NCBI RefSeq assembly: GCF_001939735.1
Contig: NZ_MJIL01000077.1
Coordinates: forward strand, 1 to 57,517
Reading direction: 5' to 3'
Length of the DNA stretch: 57,517 nucleotides
Source: Photobacterium proteolyticum
Lineage (GTDB): Bacteria > Pseudomonadota > Gammaproteobacteria > Enterobacterales > Vibrionaceae
Made by a program: the position numbers and the translations under genes. The notes under the pieces are model-generated. The model was not told the origin of the DNA. It did no database searches and was given only the letters and a program-made list of their open reading frames with translations. The stretch's first letter is position 1; every line of letters starts with the position of its first letter. Shown in pieces: positions 28,835 to 38,363 of this stretch.

Positions 28835-29149
28835 TTATTCGGTAATATCTTCGCTTGAAATTTCAACCAGGTGGCCCGGTCCAGCATTAAACTGTACCTT
28901 GTAGTCGCCTGCAGGCTTGTTGAACTCAAACTCGCTGTCCTCGTTCATCGCGCCGTCTAGCAGCTTGTTACCATCGGCATCGACGACAGCAAGCTCAACA
29001 CCAGCTGCGGAAGACCCGTCAGAAAAGCCCCCTTCACATAGCACTGTGCCATCACCATTGTCGTAGCAAGAACACAATGGAGTATGCGCCATACTGGCCA
29101 GCGGCATCATGGATAACATGAGCGCGAACGATAGTTGTTTTCTATTCAT
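28835..29149 (-). CDS. Small secreted Cys-containing protein beside feo
   Basis: 104 residues, unknown family. The signal peptide (MNRKQLSFALMLSMMPLASM) ends at ASMA, leaving a mature chain that starts HTPLCSCYDNGDGTVLCEGG, with His22, Cys26, Cys28 and Cys38. A short beta-rich acidic domain with ELAVVDADGNKLLDGAM and DYKVQFNAGPGHLVEIS follows. It lies 49 bases upstream of the DUF4198 gene on the same strand and shares with feoA the divergent control region 29150-29404. The His/Cys N-terminus suggests metal binding. Confidence 0.75.
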   Translation of the reverse strand: MNRKQLSFALMLSMMPLASMAHTPLCSCYDNGDGTVLCEGGFSDGSSAAGVELAVVDADGNKLLDGAMNEDSEFEFNKPAGDYKVQFNAGPGHLVEISSEDITE

Positions 29150-29280
29150 GTAATGACCTGATCTTTATTGTTACCGATGCCTATTGCGACTTATTGATGC
29201 AGCGCAAATGAGCAGCGAACTGAATACGCCAAGAAAGATAACAGCAAGCGAAATAAGAATCTCTCGTATTGACACTTTTA

Positions 29281-29294
29281 TTGAGCCAAATCAA
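29281..29294. promoter_or_regulatory. FNR/CRP-like box in the feo control region
   Basis: TTGAGCCAAATCAA matches nine of ten specified bases of the FNR consensus TTGAT-N4-ATCAA. E. coli feo is activated by FNR without oxygen. The box could serve both feoA and the divergent secreted-protein pair. Confidence 0.6.
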
Positions 29295-29301
29295 AAACAG
29301 T

Positions 29302-29320
29302 GATAACTATTCTCATTTGG
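29302..29320. promoter_or_regulatory. Fur-like box in the feo control region
   Basis: GATAACTATTCTCATTTGG matches about 12 of 19 bases of the Fur consensus GATAATGATAATCATTATC, seven bases from the FNR-like box. This fits iron repression of feo. Candidate promoter elements for feoA follow (TTGAAA 29322-29327, AATAAT 29344-29349). Confidence 0.6.
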
Positions 29321-29404
29321 CTTGAAAGTTATTGATTTATATAAATAATATTTACGAACAATTTTAAAAAATTATTCCTTTTTAACAATTTGCGAGCAGT
29401 ACTT

Positions 29405-29647
29405 ATGACATTGAACGATACCCTACCGAATCAAACCGTTGTTGTTCTCCGTCATCACGCAACGGGAGTGATAAGACAACGTCTGATGGATTTAGGCATC
29501 ATGCCGCAGGCCCGCGTCACCATGGTCAGAAGTGCGCCATTGGGCGATCCTATCGAGATCAAAATTGATAACACCCATGTCTCTCTGCGCCGTGCAGAAG
29601 CCGCAGGTATTGAGGTTACCTCGATCACACAGTCAGAAGCCCTTTAA
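29405..29647 (+). CDS. feoA: Ferrous-iron transport protein FeoA
   Basis: An 80-residue SH3-like cytosolic protein that associates with FeoB. VIRQRLMDLGIMPQARVTMVRSAPLGDPIEIKI and VSLRRAEAAGIEV follow the family pattern (parts). ATG 29405 is preferred over an in-frame TTG at 29390 because the family begins shortly before the beta strand. It lies 22 bases before feoB and heads the feo operon, behind FNR-like and Fur-like boxes. Confidence 0.93.
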   Translation: MTLNDTLPNQTVVVLRHHATGVIRQRLMDLGIMPQARVTMVRSAPLGDPIEIKIDNTHVSLRRAEAAGIEVTSITQSEAL

Positions 29648-29669
29648 TGCCGGCACAAGGAACCCAATA

Positions 29670-32225
29670 ATGACAAACAGAACTCCGCTGGTTGCCCTGT
29701 CAGGCCAACAGAATGCAGGCAAATCAACCCTGTTCAACCTCCTTACCGGTGCCAGACAGCACATAGCGAACTACCCCGGTGTCACCGTCGACAAAAAGTA
29801 CGGCTACTTTAGCCATAACAACCTGTCCTATCAGGCAGTTGACCTGCCCGGTACCTACAGCTTGTCGTCATTCTCTCTTGAGGAGCGGGTAGCCCGAGAT
29901 TTTCTCTGTGACGAAAACCCGGATCTGGTGATCAACGTGGTCGATGCGGCCAACCTTAAACGATCACTGCACCTCACAGTTCAACTACTTGAAATGGAAT
30001 GCCCGACCATACTCGCCCTGAACATGATGGATGTTGCCGACCGGGAAGGTATCACAATAGATACGGATACCCTGAGCCAGCGACTTGCCGTTCCGGTCGT
30101 AACGACGATCGGACGCAAAGGGGAAGGCCGCTCGGCGCTGTGCGAGCTGATCCAGGCCCGCACATCATCCGGGACGCATTCAGGCTCTGTAGAGAATGCA
30201 GACAACACCAGACACGAAAGCCAGCCCTACTACCCGGCATTAACCGCCGCGATGGCCGAGCTGGATAGCGCCCTTGCTCCGCTGACCGCTCAAATCGTCC
30301 AGTTGCCGTACCGTTGGTTAAAGCTAAAACTGCTGGAAAATGATGCCCAGCTTATCGGCAGGCTCGCCGCCCGGGTACCTGACGAACAGCTGCTCTCGCT
30401 GCAAAACCTCCTTGCCGAGCTGCGTACCCGGTTCGAACAGCAGCACAACACCAGTATCAATGACTATATCGCCGCCCAGCGGGAAGCATTTGTCCAGTCG
30501 CTGATGATGGCGACGGTTACCGTCACCCCCAATCAGGGACCGACTCTGTCCCAGAAGATTGACAAGCTGGTACTCAACCGCTTCCTGGCACCCGTATTTC
30601 TGATCATGACGGTATTTCTGATCTACCAGCTGGCGATCGTGCAGGGTTACGAGCTGACCAATTATACCTGGCCGTATCTTGCCGCCATGAGGGAGTGGGT
30701 AGCTGCCCTGTTGCCTGAAGCCGGGTTCCTGTTTGATCCCTATACCCGCTCACTGGGCTTGTGGATCGTCGACTCGGCCAATACGCTGCTGAACTATGTG
30801 CCTATCTTTATCATTCTGTTCGCCCTGATCGCGATCCTGGAAGATTCCGGATATATGGCGCGTATTGCCTTTGTCGTCGACAAGATCCTCCACCGGTTCG
30901 GTCTCCATGGTCAAAGTACGCTACCGCTGATCCTAAGTGGTGTTTTCGCCGGTGGCTGTGCCGTACCGGGCATCATGGCGACCAAGGGCATTCCGGATCA
31001 CCGAGCAAGAATGGCGACGATCCTGACAGTGCCATTTATGAACTGTCTGGCCAAAGTCCCATTATATGCCCTCCTGGTCGGGATATTTTTCGAGCAGGAC
31101 AAGGCGTTGATGATGTTCTACATCTCGACCATGACCATCATTGCAGCGCTGCTGGTTGCCAAACTGCTTTCTGTGACGGTGCTGCGCGGCGAAGAGAGTG
31201 CGCCGTTTGTTATCGAGCTTCCTCGCTATAACTTGCCAACCGTCCGGTCCGTCCTGACCCGCTCGGTCGAGCGTACCTGGATCTATATCAAGAAGGTCGG
31301 CACCATTGTTGTTGCGGTCTCAGTCGTGATCTTCACCCTGCTACAATACCCAGGCTTGCCGGAAGACCGGAGCGCCTTCTATCAGCAACGCTCCGAGCAA
31401 GCCATCAGCCGCTTTAACAAAGCCATGAACAATAACCCTTACCTTGAACTGGCCCAGGGCGAGCAACTGGTTTCGCTGATGAATTACTACAATGACTTCA
31501 AGCGTGCCAAGCTCAATGCCAAAGGGGCGACAGCCTCAAGAGCAGTCAACGAGACATTCAAACAGCGCAGCCCGGAATTTTTCCCCTTTGTCAAAGCGCC
31601 GAAAGGCGACAAGCTGGCGAAGAAAGCCAACCGGGCACTACGCAAATTGGCCAAAGCACGCAAATCAATCCGCCGAGAAATCAAAGAAGAGCGCCTGAGC
31701 CATTCACTGCTGGGCTCAATCGGCCGCTCTCTGGAGCCTGTCACCCGCTTCGCTGGATTCGACTGGAAGATTAATGTTGCCCTACTGTCCTCTTTTGCTG
31801 CCCGCGAGAGCAGCGTGGCCACGCTAGGAGTGCTGTTCCAGCAGGAGGATGATCAAAACACCACGCTAGAAGAGCGCATGGGCGATCAGGGCAATAACCT
31901 GACATCGCTGACTGCCGTTTCGATGATCCTGTTCTTTGCCCTGTACCCGCCATGTCTTGCCACTATGATTATGGTTCGCGTTCAGACCGGACAATACCGC
32001 TGGATGTTGCTGGCTCTGTTGTTCCCGACGGCATTGGGGCTCGGCGTATCCAGTACCACCTATAGCCTGGGTATGGCGCTGGGCATTTCCGGTATCACCA
32101 TGATGAGTGGCGTCTACTTTAGCGGCCTTGCTCTGCTGCTACTGGTCGGGCTATATCCAGTCTTTCGGCGCAAGCAAAAATCAGCCATTCCCACTACGCC
32201 ACAAGATAGCCATGGAGTGATCTAA
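29670..32225 (+). CDS. feoB: Ferrous-iron transporter FeoB with a large basic insertion
   Basis: An 851-residue inner-membrane Fe(II) transporter. The N-terminal G domain has G1 GQQNAGKS at residues 12-19, G3 DLPGTYSL and G4 NMMD near 118-121. A helical spacer domain and the membrane core follow, with Gate motifs such as GVFAGGCAVPGIMATK, FMNCLAKVPLYALL and SSFAARESSVATLGVLF (parts). It is longer than E. coli FeoB (773). Most of the excess lies between residues about 560 and 695, a hydrophilic, Lys/Arg-rich stretch (KANRALRKLAKARKSIRREI) just before FDWKINVALL. ATG 29670 follows AAGGAA; the frame reaching back into feoA is not real. It overlaps the next gene by one base. Confidence 0.95.
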   Translation: MTNRTPLVALSGQQNAGKSTLFNLLTGARQHIANYPGVTVDKKYGYFSHNNLSYQAVDLPGTYSLSSFSLEERVARDFLCDENPDLVINVVDAANLKRSLHLTVQLLEMECPTILALNMMDVADREGITIDTDTLSQRLAVPVVTTIGRKGEGRSALCELIQARTSSGTHSGSVENADNTRHESQPYYPALTAAMAELDSALAPLTAQIVQLPYRWLKLKLLENDAQLIGRLAARVPDEQLLSLQNLLAELRTRFEQQHNTSINDYIAAQREAFVQSLMMATVTVTPNQGPTLSQKIDKLVLNRFLAPVFLIMTVFLIYQLAIVQGYELTNYTWPYLAAMREWVAALLPEAGFLFDPYTRSLGLWIVDSANTLLNYVPIFIILFALIAILEDSGYMARIAFVVDKILHRFGLHGQSTLPLILSGVFAGGCAVPGIMATKGIPDHRARMATILTVPFMNCLAKVPLYALLVGIFFEQDKALMMFYISTMTIIAALLVAKLLSVTVLRGEESAPFVIELPRYNLPTVRSVLTRSVERTWIYIKKVGTIVVAVSVVIFTLLQYPGLPEDRSAFYQQRSEQAISRFNKAMNNNPYLELAQGEQLVSLMNYYNDFKRAKLNAKGATASRAVNETFKQRSPEFFPFVKAPKGDKLAKKANRALRKLAKARKSIRREIKEERLSHSLLGSIGRSLEPVTRFAGFDWKINVALLSSFAARESSVATLGVLFQQEDDQNTTLEERMGDQGNNLTSLTAVSMILFFALYPPCLATMIMVRVQTGQYRWMLLALLFPTALGLGVSSTTYSLGMALGISGITMMSGVYFSGLALLLLVGLYPVFRRKQKSAIPTTPQDSHGVI

Positions 32226-32494
32226 TGACGACAAACACAACGTCCACTGCACCGGTATTGCCAGATCTCGCCGCCTCTTCCGGGTGGGGCGATCTTGCTA
32301 TCGTCGGTCTTGTTATCATCGCCGCACTGTTTTATCTCTATATCAGGCTATGGAAAAACAAGGGGCGTTGTGACGGCTGCAACCGCTGCGGCAAACCAGC
32401 CCGGCAGCCTCAATGCCGCCAGATAGGCACTATCGCAACGATTCGCCCAATGAACGAGGACAACGATAAGCCCACCAGCTCTTCCGCGCCGTAA
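32225..32494 (+). CDS. FeoB-associated Cys-rich membrane protein
   Basis: 89 residues, start overlapping the feoB stop (TAATG). One membrane helix (about residues 23-42) is followed by a cytosolic cysteine cluster with Cys49, Cys52, Cys55 and Cys64 (CDGCNRCGK, then PQC), and a polar tail. This matches the layout of the FeoB-associated Cys-rich proteins that take the place of FeoC in many bacteria. The cysteines could bind iron or a cluster, but no function is proven. The three genes feoA, feoB and this one form one operon. Confidence 0.85.
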   Translation: MTTNTTSTAPVLPDLAASSGWGDLAIVGLVIIAALFYLYIRLWKNKGRCDGCNRCGKPARQPQCRQIGTIATIRPMNEDNDKPTSSSAP

Positions 32495-32574
32495 AAACCG
32501 TTAGCCCCCTGCCGCTCGGCAAAGCAACAGGCTGTTACGGCTCCAGGGTTATCTACTTACTTGGCTCTCTAAGC

Positions 32575-32609
32575 AAAAAAGCCAGTCGACTTTATCGACT
32601 GGCTTTTTT
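32575..32609. terminator. Bidirectional terminator between the feo operon and perM
   Basis: AAAAAAGCCAGTCGA (32575-32589), loop CTTTA, TCGACTGGCTTTTTT (32595-32609). It is symmetric, with T-runs on both strands. Confidence 0.95.
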
Positions 32610-32639
32610 AAACACGCAATTTGTAGACAGAGAACTGGG

Positions 32640-33713
32640 CTACTCTGTGATTTCCTCATCCTCGAGGCTAGTCGACGGCAAGGCGTTCCATACAGCCTTG
32701 ACGAGAGTGGCCAAAGGAATCGCAAAGAAAACGCCCCAGAACCCCCACAGGCCGCCAAATACCAGCACGGCAACAATGATGGCAACCGGATGCAAGTTGA
32801 CTGCTTCTGAGAACAGGATGGGTACCAGAACGTTGCCATCGAGCGCCTGGATAATGCCGTACGCCACTAGCAACCACCAGAAATCCGGGCTAATCCCCCA
32901 CTGGAACAGACCAACCATGGCAACAGGTAATGTCACGGCTGCTGCCCCGATATACGGGATCAGTACCGAGAAGCCCACCAGTACGCCCAACAACACGGCA
33001 TAACGCAAATCCATGATCGCAAAAGTGATATAGCTGACAATACCGACAATGAATATTTCCGTCACCTTGCCGCGAATATAATTCGAGATTTGCTGGTTCA
33101 TCTCGACGCCCACCTTGCTGGCCAGACGGCGGTTCTTCGGCAACAGGCCACTCAGGGTTTCCAGCATTTCTTCTTTATCTTTCAGCAAGAAGAAAACCAG
33201 CAGGGGTACCAGGATCAGATACACAGCCAGAGTAGCAAGACTCACCAGAGAGGACAGAGAGCCCTTGACCACGCTTTCGCCCATGCCCAGCACATTCTCG
33301 CGCAATGTGTTCATAAAGGTACCGACCTGATGCGGCTGGACAAAATCAGGATAACGCTCGGGCAGGCTGGAGACGTACTGTTGCAGGCCATTGAACATGT
33401 TCGGTACGTCGGCAATCAAATTACCGACCTGATGCCAGATCGTCGGCACCAGACCGAAGACAGCCATCACCATCAACCCGACAAAGAGCAGCAATACCAC
33501 CATCACGGCGATTGAGCGCGGCAGCCCTAACCGGGTCAGCCGCATAACGGGCCACTCCAGCAAATATGCCAGGACGATAGCCACCAGCAAAGGGGCGATC
33601 AGGTTACCAAAAAAGTATATGGTCAAAAAGCCAGCTAACAGAATGGCAACGAGGCTCACGGCGTGGGGGTCTGAAAATCTCCGCTTATACCAGCGGTTTA
33701 GCATGTCCAGCAT
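32640..33713 (-). CDS. perM: AI-2E family transporter PerM
   Basis: A 357-residue membrane protein of the AI-2 exporter (UPF0118) family with about eight helices. FLLKDKEEMLETLSGLLPKNRR and IPYIGAAAVTLPVAMVGL are family-typical (parts). The substrate is not settled for this subgroup. It stands beside bepA, as E. coli perM does, and on the same strand as a TusA-like gene that ends seven bases upstream. Confidence 0.9.
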   Translation of the reverse strand: MLDMLNRWYKRRFSDPHAVSLVAILLAGFLTIYFFGNLIAPLLVAIVLAYLLEWPVMRLTRLGLPRSIAVMVVLLLFVGLMVMAVFGLVPTIWHQVGNLIADVPNMFNGLQQYVSSLPERYPDFVQPHQVGTFMNTLRENVLGMGESVVKGSLSSLVSLATLAVYLILVPLLVFFLLKDKEEMLETLSGLLPKNRRLASKVGVEMNQQISNYIRGKVTEIFIVGIVSYITFAIMDLRYAVLLGVLVGFSVLIPYIGAAAVTLPVAMVGLFQWGISPDFWWLLVAYGIIQALDGNVLVPILFSEAVNLHPVAIIVAVLVFGGLWGFWGVFFAIPLATLVKAVWNALPSTSLEDEEITE

Positions 33714-33720
33714 AAAATCT

Positions 33721-33975
33721 TTACTGCCTTTTGGTGACGATAATTACAAGCTCTTGCTGACAAGCAGCCTGCTGTTCAATGTCAAACCCGTGGTTTAACA
33801 GGTAACGGGGAATATCTTGTCTGGCGCCCTGATCAGAAATATGAATTTTCAGGCGCTGGCCGCAACAGAGCTCCTTGGTTGCTCGCTTAGCTAATAAAAG
33901 TGCCATAGGGCAACGTTCTGAAGTCAAATTGAGCGATGGGGTTTCCATTCCGGTATGCTGACAGTTATTATCCAT
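33721..33975 (-). CDS. TusA-family sulfur-carrier protein
   Basis: An 84-residue protein of the TusA/SirA/YedF fold. The persulfide-carrying Cys22 is in the motif RCPMALLLAKRATKEL (Cys-Pro). It probably carries sulfane sulfur or assists selenium or redox chemistry; the exact partner is unknown. It lies seven bases upstream of perM on the same strand, divergent from bepA. An in-frame start at 33948 (METPSLNL) is an alternative. Confidence 0.85.
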   Translation of the reverse strand: MDNNCQHTGMETPSLNLTSERCPMALLLAKRATKELCCGQRLKIHISDQGARQDIPRYLLNHGFDIEQQAACQQELVIIVTKRQ

Positions 33976-34148
33976 CGGAGTATTGTAAATGACATCGGAG
34001 CGACAAAAAAGAAACCAGTTGCAGCTTTCGTTGTCATATTCTTTGTAAGTTATACCTGTTCAGGAATGATTTAGCTATTTTGATAGTTACAAGTTATCGG
34101 CCAAACAGGAAAGGAACCTATTTTCACAAAGGCGGTTGTATTATTAAC

Positions 34149-35603
34149 ATGTTTCGATTTGCCAAAGCTCCAACCTATCTCTTAGTCAGCGCCCTGCTAA
34201 GCTCGAGCTTTACCGCTCAGGCCGATAACTTTAATGCGCTGCCGGAAATTGGAACCACGGCAGCCTCTACGCTGACCATCGAGAAAGAAATGGAATACGG
34301 TGACGCTTATATGCGGATGCTGCGTGCCAGCATGCCGGTGATCAGCGACCCGTTGCTATCGGAATACATCCAGGATCTCGGCCATCGCCTGGTCGCCAAT
34401 GCCAATGACGTGCGCACACCGTTTAACTTTTTCATGATCCAGAATCGTGAAATCAACGCCTTTGCTTTCTTTGGCGGCCATGTCGCTATCCATAGCGGTC
34501 TGTTCTTACATGCTCAATCTGAAAGTGAACTTGCCTCGGTCGTTGCCCACGAAATCGCCCATATTACCCAACGCCACCTTGCACGAAGCATGGAAGATCA
34601 GGCCAAGAAGTCGCCGGCCACCATGGCCGCGCTCATAGGCTCCCTGATGCTGGCCATCGCCTCGCCCGAAGCCGGGATCGCCGCCATACATGCCACGACG
34701 GCGGCATCAGCCCAGGGGCAGATCAACTATACCCGCAGCAACGAAAAAGAAGCCGACCGTATCGGTATCGCTACCCTGGCAAAATCCGGCTTCAACGTTC
34801 AGGCCATGCCTCGCTTCTTTGGCCGCCTGGCCGATCAATACCGCTATGCCAGTACGCCACCCGCGATGCTGCTGACTCACCCGTTGCCTGAATCTCGTAT
34901 CTCAGATACCCGTAGCCGGGCCAACCAGTTCCCGGCCAAGCGAGTCAGTACCTCCGAACGCTACCAGCATGCGCGGGCACGAATTGTCGCCCGCTATGCG
35001 GGGATCGATAGCGAAGCCGCTCTGGACTGGTTCAACCGCCAGCTGAAAAAAGCCAATGCACAGCAGAAGAACGCCCTCAATTACGGCAAGGCGCTGGTAT
35101 ACATCGATTCCGGTAAATACCAGCAGGCCCATGAGCTGCTGGATCCTCTGATGGCAGCCGAACCGAACAACCGCTTCTATATCGATTCGGCGACCGATCT
35201 TGATCTTTATGAGAAAAAATACGACCAGGCCATTACACGCCTCGAAAGAGCGCTGAAAGATAACCCCAACAATAAGGTGCTTCGCCTCAATCTCGCGCAT
35301 GCCCTTCAGAAGGCAGGACGCAGTACCGAGAGCATCTCGATTCTGACACGCTATACCTACGACAATACCAACGATACCAATGGCTGGCACTTGCTGGCGC
35401 AGGCCTATGCCGACAACGGTCGCCGTGATGCCGAGCTGGCGTCCCGTGCCGAGCTAATGGCACTGCGTGGTCAATGGGACAAGGCGATTCAGCATTACAT
35501 TCAGGCCAGCCAGCTGGTCGAGGTTGACTCGCTGGATCAGGCGCGTTACGACGCACGGATCGATCAGCTGCGCCTTGCCCGCGCTCGCGTCGCAAATCTC
35601 TGA
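34149..35603 (+). CDS. bepA: Periplasmic metalloprotease/chaperone BepA
   Basis: A 484-residue M48 protease that assists or removes LptD and other outer-membrane proteins stalled at the BAM complex. It has a signal peptide (1-25, cut near AQADN), zinc ligands His134 and His138 with catalytic Glu135 in VVAHEIAHITQRH, the NEKEADRIGIATLAKSG motif, and C-terminal TPR repeats (about 300-480). ATG 34149 is preferred over the frame from 34080 because the signal peptide starts there. Confidence 0.95.
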   Translation: MFRFAKAPTYLLVSALLSSSFTAQADNFNALPEIGTTAASTLTIEKEMEYGDAYMRMLRASMPVISDPLLSEYIQDLGHRLVANANDVRTPFNFFMIQNREINAFAFFGGHVAIHSGLFLHAQSESELASVVAHEIAHITQRHLARSMEDQAKKSPATMAALIGSLMLAIASPEAGIAAIHATTAASAQGQINYTRSNEKEADRIGIATLAKSGFNVQAMPRFFGRLADQYRYASTPPAMLLTHPLPESRISDTRSRANQFPAKRVSTSERYQHARARIVARYAGIDSEAALDWFNRQLKKANAQQKNALNYGKALVYIDSGKYQQAHELLDPLMAAEPNNRFYIDSATDLDLYEKKYDQAITRLERALKDNPNNKVLRLNLAHALQKAGRSTESISILTRYTYDNTNDTNGWHLLAQAYADNGRRDAELASRAELMALRGQWDKAIQHYIQASQLVEVDSLDQARYDARIDQLRLARARVANL

Positions 35604-35632
35604 TCCTGTTAGTCTCTTTACTTTTCTTCCGG

Positions 35633-35662
35633 GTTGCAGTTCCTCTACAATAGGACTGCAAC
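35633..35662 (+). terminator. Weak terminator-like hairpin after bepA
   Basis: GTTGCAGTTCCT (35633-35644, one bulged T), loop CTACAAT, and GGACTGCAAC ending at 35662. It is followed by AT-rich sequence without a clear U-run. Confidence 0.4.
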
Positions 35663-35737
35663 ATAAATTCTCCATTCTGCTAACCTGACAGCTCACTCAG
35701 GCGACAGCAAATGGCAAAATATCAATTGGGAGAAACC

Positions 35738-36669
<932 letters not shown>

Positions 36670-36688
36670 CTAAGTGAAGGACAACCGT

Positions 36689-37117
36689 ATGACAGCAATG
36701 AGCAAATCAACTCAGAATTTGCGCTATTCTGCCTTAATCGCCAACCTCTCTCTCATTTTGTGGGTGGGTGTATGGCAAAGCACTCTTTCCCCCCATCCGC
36801 ATCTGAACAGCTTTGTTCTGGCCGGCATGTGGGTATTACCCATGCTGTTCCCGCTAAAGGGGATCCTTGAGGGTAGGCCCTACACCCATGCATGGGCAAA
36901 TTTCATCCTGATGCTCTACTTCCTTCATGCCCTGACCATTCTTTGGATCGACGGCGGTGAGCGCCTGCTGGCACTTGTCGAGCTGGGGATCACCTCCTGG
37001 GCATTCGTTTCCAATATTCTTTTTGCCCGTCATAGAGGCAGAGAACTGGGTATCAAGCTGAAGAAGCTGTCGCAGGTTGAGAAGGAAGAAAGAGAGAACC
37101 ACGGCGATAAAAAATAG
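36689..37117 (+). CDS. DUF2069 inner-membrane protein
   Basis: A 142-residue protein with about four membrane helices and a charged C-terminal tail (KLKKLSQVEKEERENHGDKK). It belongs to the DUF2069 family, of unknown function. The start at 36689 is set by AAGGA (36677-36681), seven bases upstream; the GTG at 36674 is too early. It is the last gene of the ArsC-WrbA run. Confidence 0.85.
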   Translation: MTAMSKSTQNLRYSALIANLSLILWVGVWQSTLSPHPHLNSFVLAGMWVLPMLFPLKGILEGRPYTHAWANFILMLYFLHALTILWIDGGERLLALVELGITSWAFVSNILFARHRGRELGIKLKKLSQVEKEERENHGDKK

Positions 37118-37147
37118 CCTCTCCGGGAGCGAACCTTACACAAACAA

Positions 37148-37173
37148 AAATGCGGTGGAAGCCCACCGCATTT
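37148..37173. terminator. Terminator between DUF2069 and DUF2066 genes
   Basis: AAATGCGGTGG (37148-37158) pairs with CCACCGCATTT (37163-37173). On the minus strand a TTTTTG run follows, so it suits the DUF2066 gene best. Confidence 0.85.
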
Positions 37174-37211
37174 CATCAACTCGCGACATCAAGAGATACG
37201 CCTAACGCACC

Positions 37212-38363
37212 TTAAGGCTGCCAGTAATACTGATTAACCTGGCTAAGTGTTGGCATTATGGTTGCCGTTACATCGACAGCCTGTGGATCCTGAGGAACAT
37301 CAGCTGTTGGCTCGGCGTTAAGTGGCACTTCTTCAGCAACCGTATAGCCGTTATCGGCAGGCTGCGAAGTCAAACGGCGATCCTGGCTTAGCTCGCGTTG
37401 AAATGCCATTTCAGAACTCAGCAGGTTCACACCAAATATCACAGTATCCCCTTTAAGCTTGCTGGCATTGACCGACGCCACCGAGGTCATATTGGTCAGC
37501 ATACGCTCCAGGGCAAAGAAATCTTCTGTCGACTGAATGTTGGCAACCTGAATCGCATACTCGCCGTCGCTGGCACCGCCTAGCTGCACGGCATATTTGC
37601 CTGCCAGCTGATCGGCAACCTGATTCATCATCTCTGTCAGCGCGTCGGCTGATGTGCCTGCCGCCCGACCTTCAGCCGGTGCAACTTGCGATGACACCAA
37701 ATACTCTGGCTTGTCGGCAAACAGCTGCCAGCCCAGCTGAACACTCTGATCAGCCTGCTGACGTACCCGAACAACCAGAACGGCATCAGGCTGGTAGCGG
37801 GCACTGGCATCGGCAATCGGCTGGACAAAGCCGCCCCAGATATCCGGGATGTTAATTGCCGTCACGTCTTCAAAATCTCCGATCGGCATCATCACCGGGA
37901 CGCCTCGGTTATCCGCGGCTTTTTTCAGTTGCGGCTCAAAGCTGTTACCGGACTGATCCCAGATAATATCGCGGCTACGGTTCGCATCATTGACCATCCA
38001 AACGAGCACACTCGGACGCTGCTCGCTCCATAGCGTGGCATTGGCCTGAGTTAACAAGTTACGGATTTGGGATTGATCAAAGGTCAATTGCAGCGTTTGC
38101 TGGCCGTCCTGGCTACCGTAACCAAACTGACTGACATACGGACTGCTGTTCGACAGTGCCTTGCGAATAATCTCATTCTGAGTAATTGTGCTCTGGCCTG
38201 ACACTTTAATCAGTACCTGCTCCAGCGCTTCCTCACGGGCTTTTTTTTCAGACTGTTTATCCGTGTCAGGCAACGCCACCTCTGCCTGATATAAATTGGT
38301 TACCGTTGCAGCTTTAAGCGGCAAGGCCAATAAAGCACACAGTAGTAGAGCAAAACGCAACAT
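37212..38363 (-). CDS. Secreted DUF2066 protein
   Basis: A 383-residue protein with a signal peptide (MLRFALLLCALLALPLKA, cut before ATVTNLYQAEV). The DUF2066 family occurs in gammaproteobacteria and has no known function. A Cys-free, mixed alpha/beta body ends in an acidic, proline-rich tail (PLNAEPTADVPQDPQA). ATG 38363 is chosen because the signal peptide starts there; a GTG at 38381 would add six residues. It is convergent with the DUF2069 gene and divergent from uraA. Confidence 0.85.
   Translation of the reverse strand: MLRFALLLCALLALPLKAATVTNLYQAEVALPDTDKQSEKKAREEALEQVLIKVSGQSTITQNEIIRKALSNSSPYVSQFGYGSQDGQQTLQLTFDQSQIRNLLTQANATLWSEQRPSVLVWMVNDANRSRDIIWDQSGNSFEPQLKKAADNRGVPVMMPIGDFEDVTAINIPDIWGGFVQPIADASARYQPDAVLVVRVRQQADQSVQLGWQLFADKPEYLVSSQVAPAEGRAAGTSADALTEMMNQVADQLAGKYAVQLGGASDGEYAIQVANIQSTEDFFALERMLTNMTSVASVNASKLKGDTVIFGVNLLSSEMAFQRELSQDRRLTSQPADNGYTVAEEVPLNAEPTADVPQDPQAVDVTATIMPTLSQVNQYYWQP

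Noticed and set aside
30761..31231. A 156-residue frame inside feoB
   Set aside because: It is a different frame of feoB; the feoB reading is continuous and has all family motifs.
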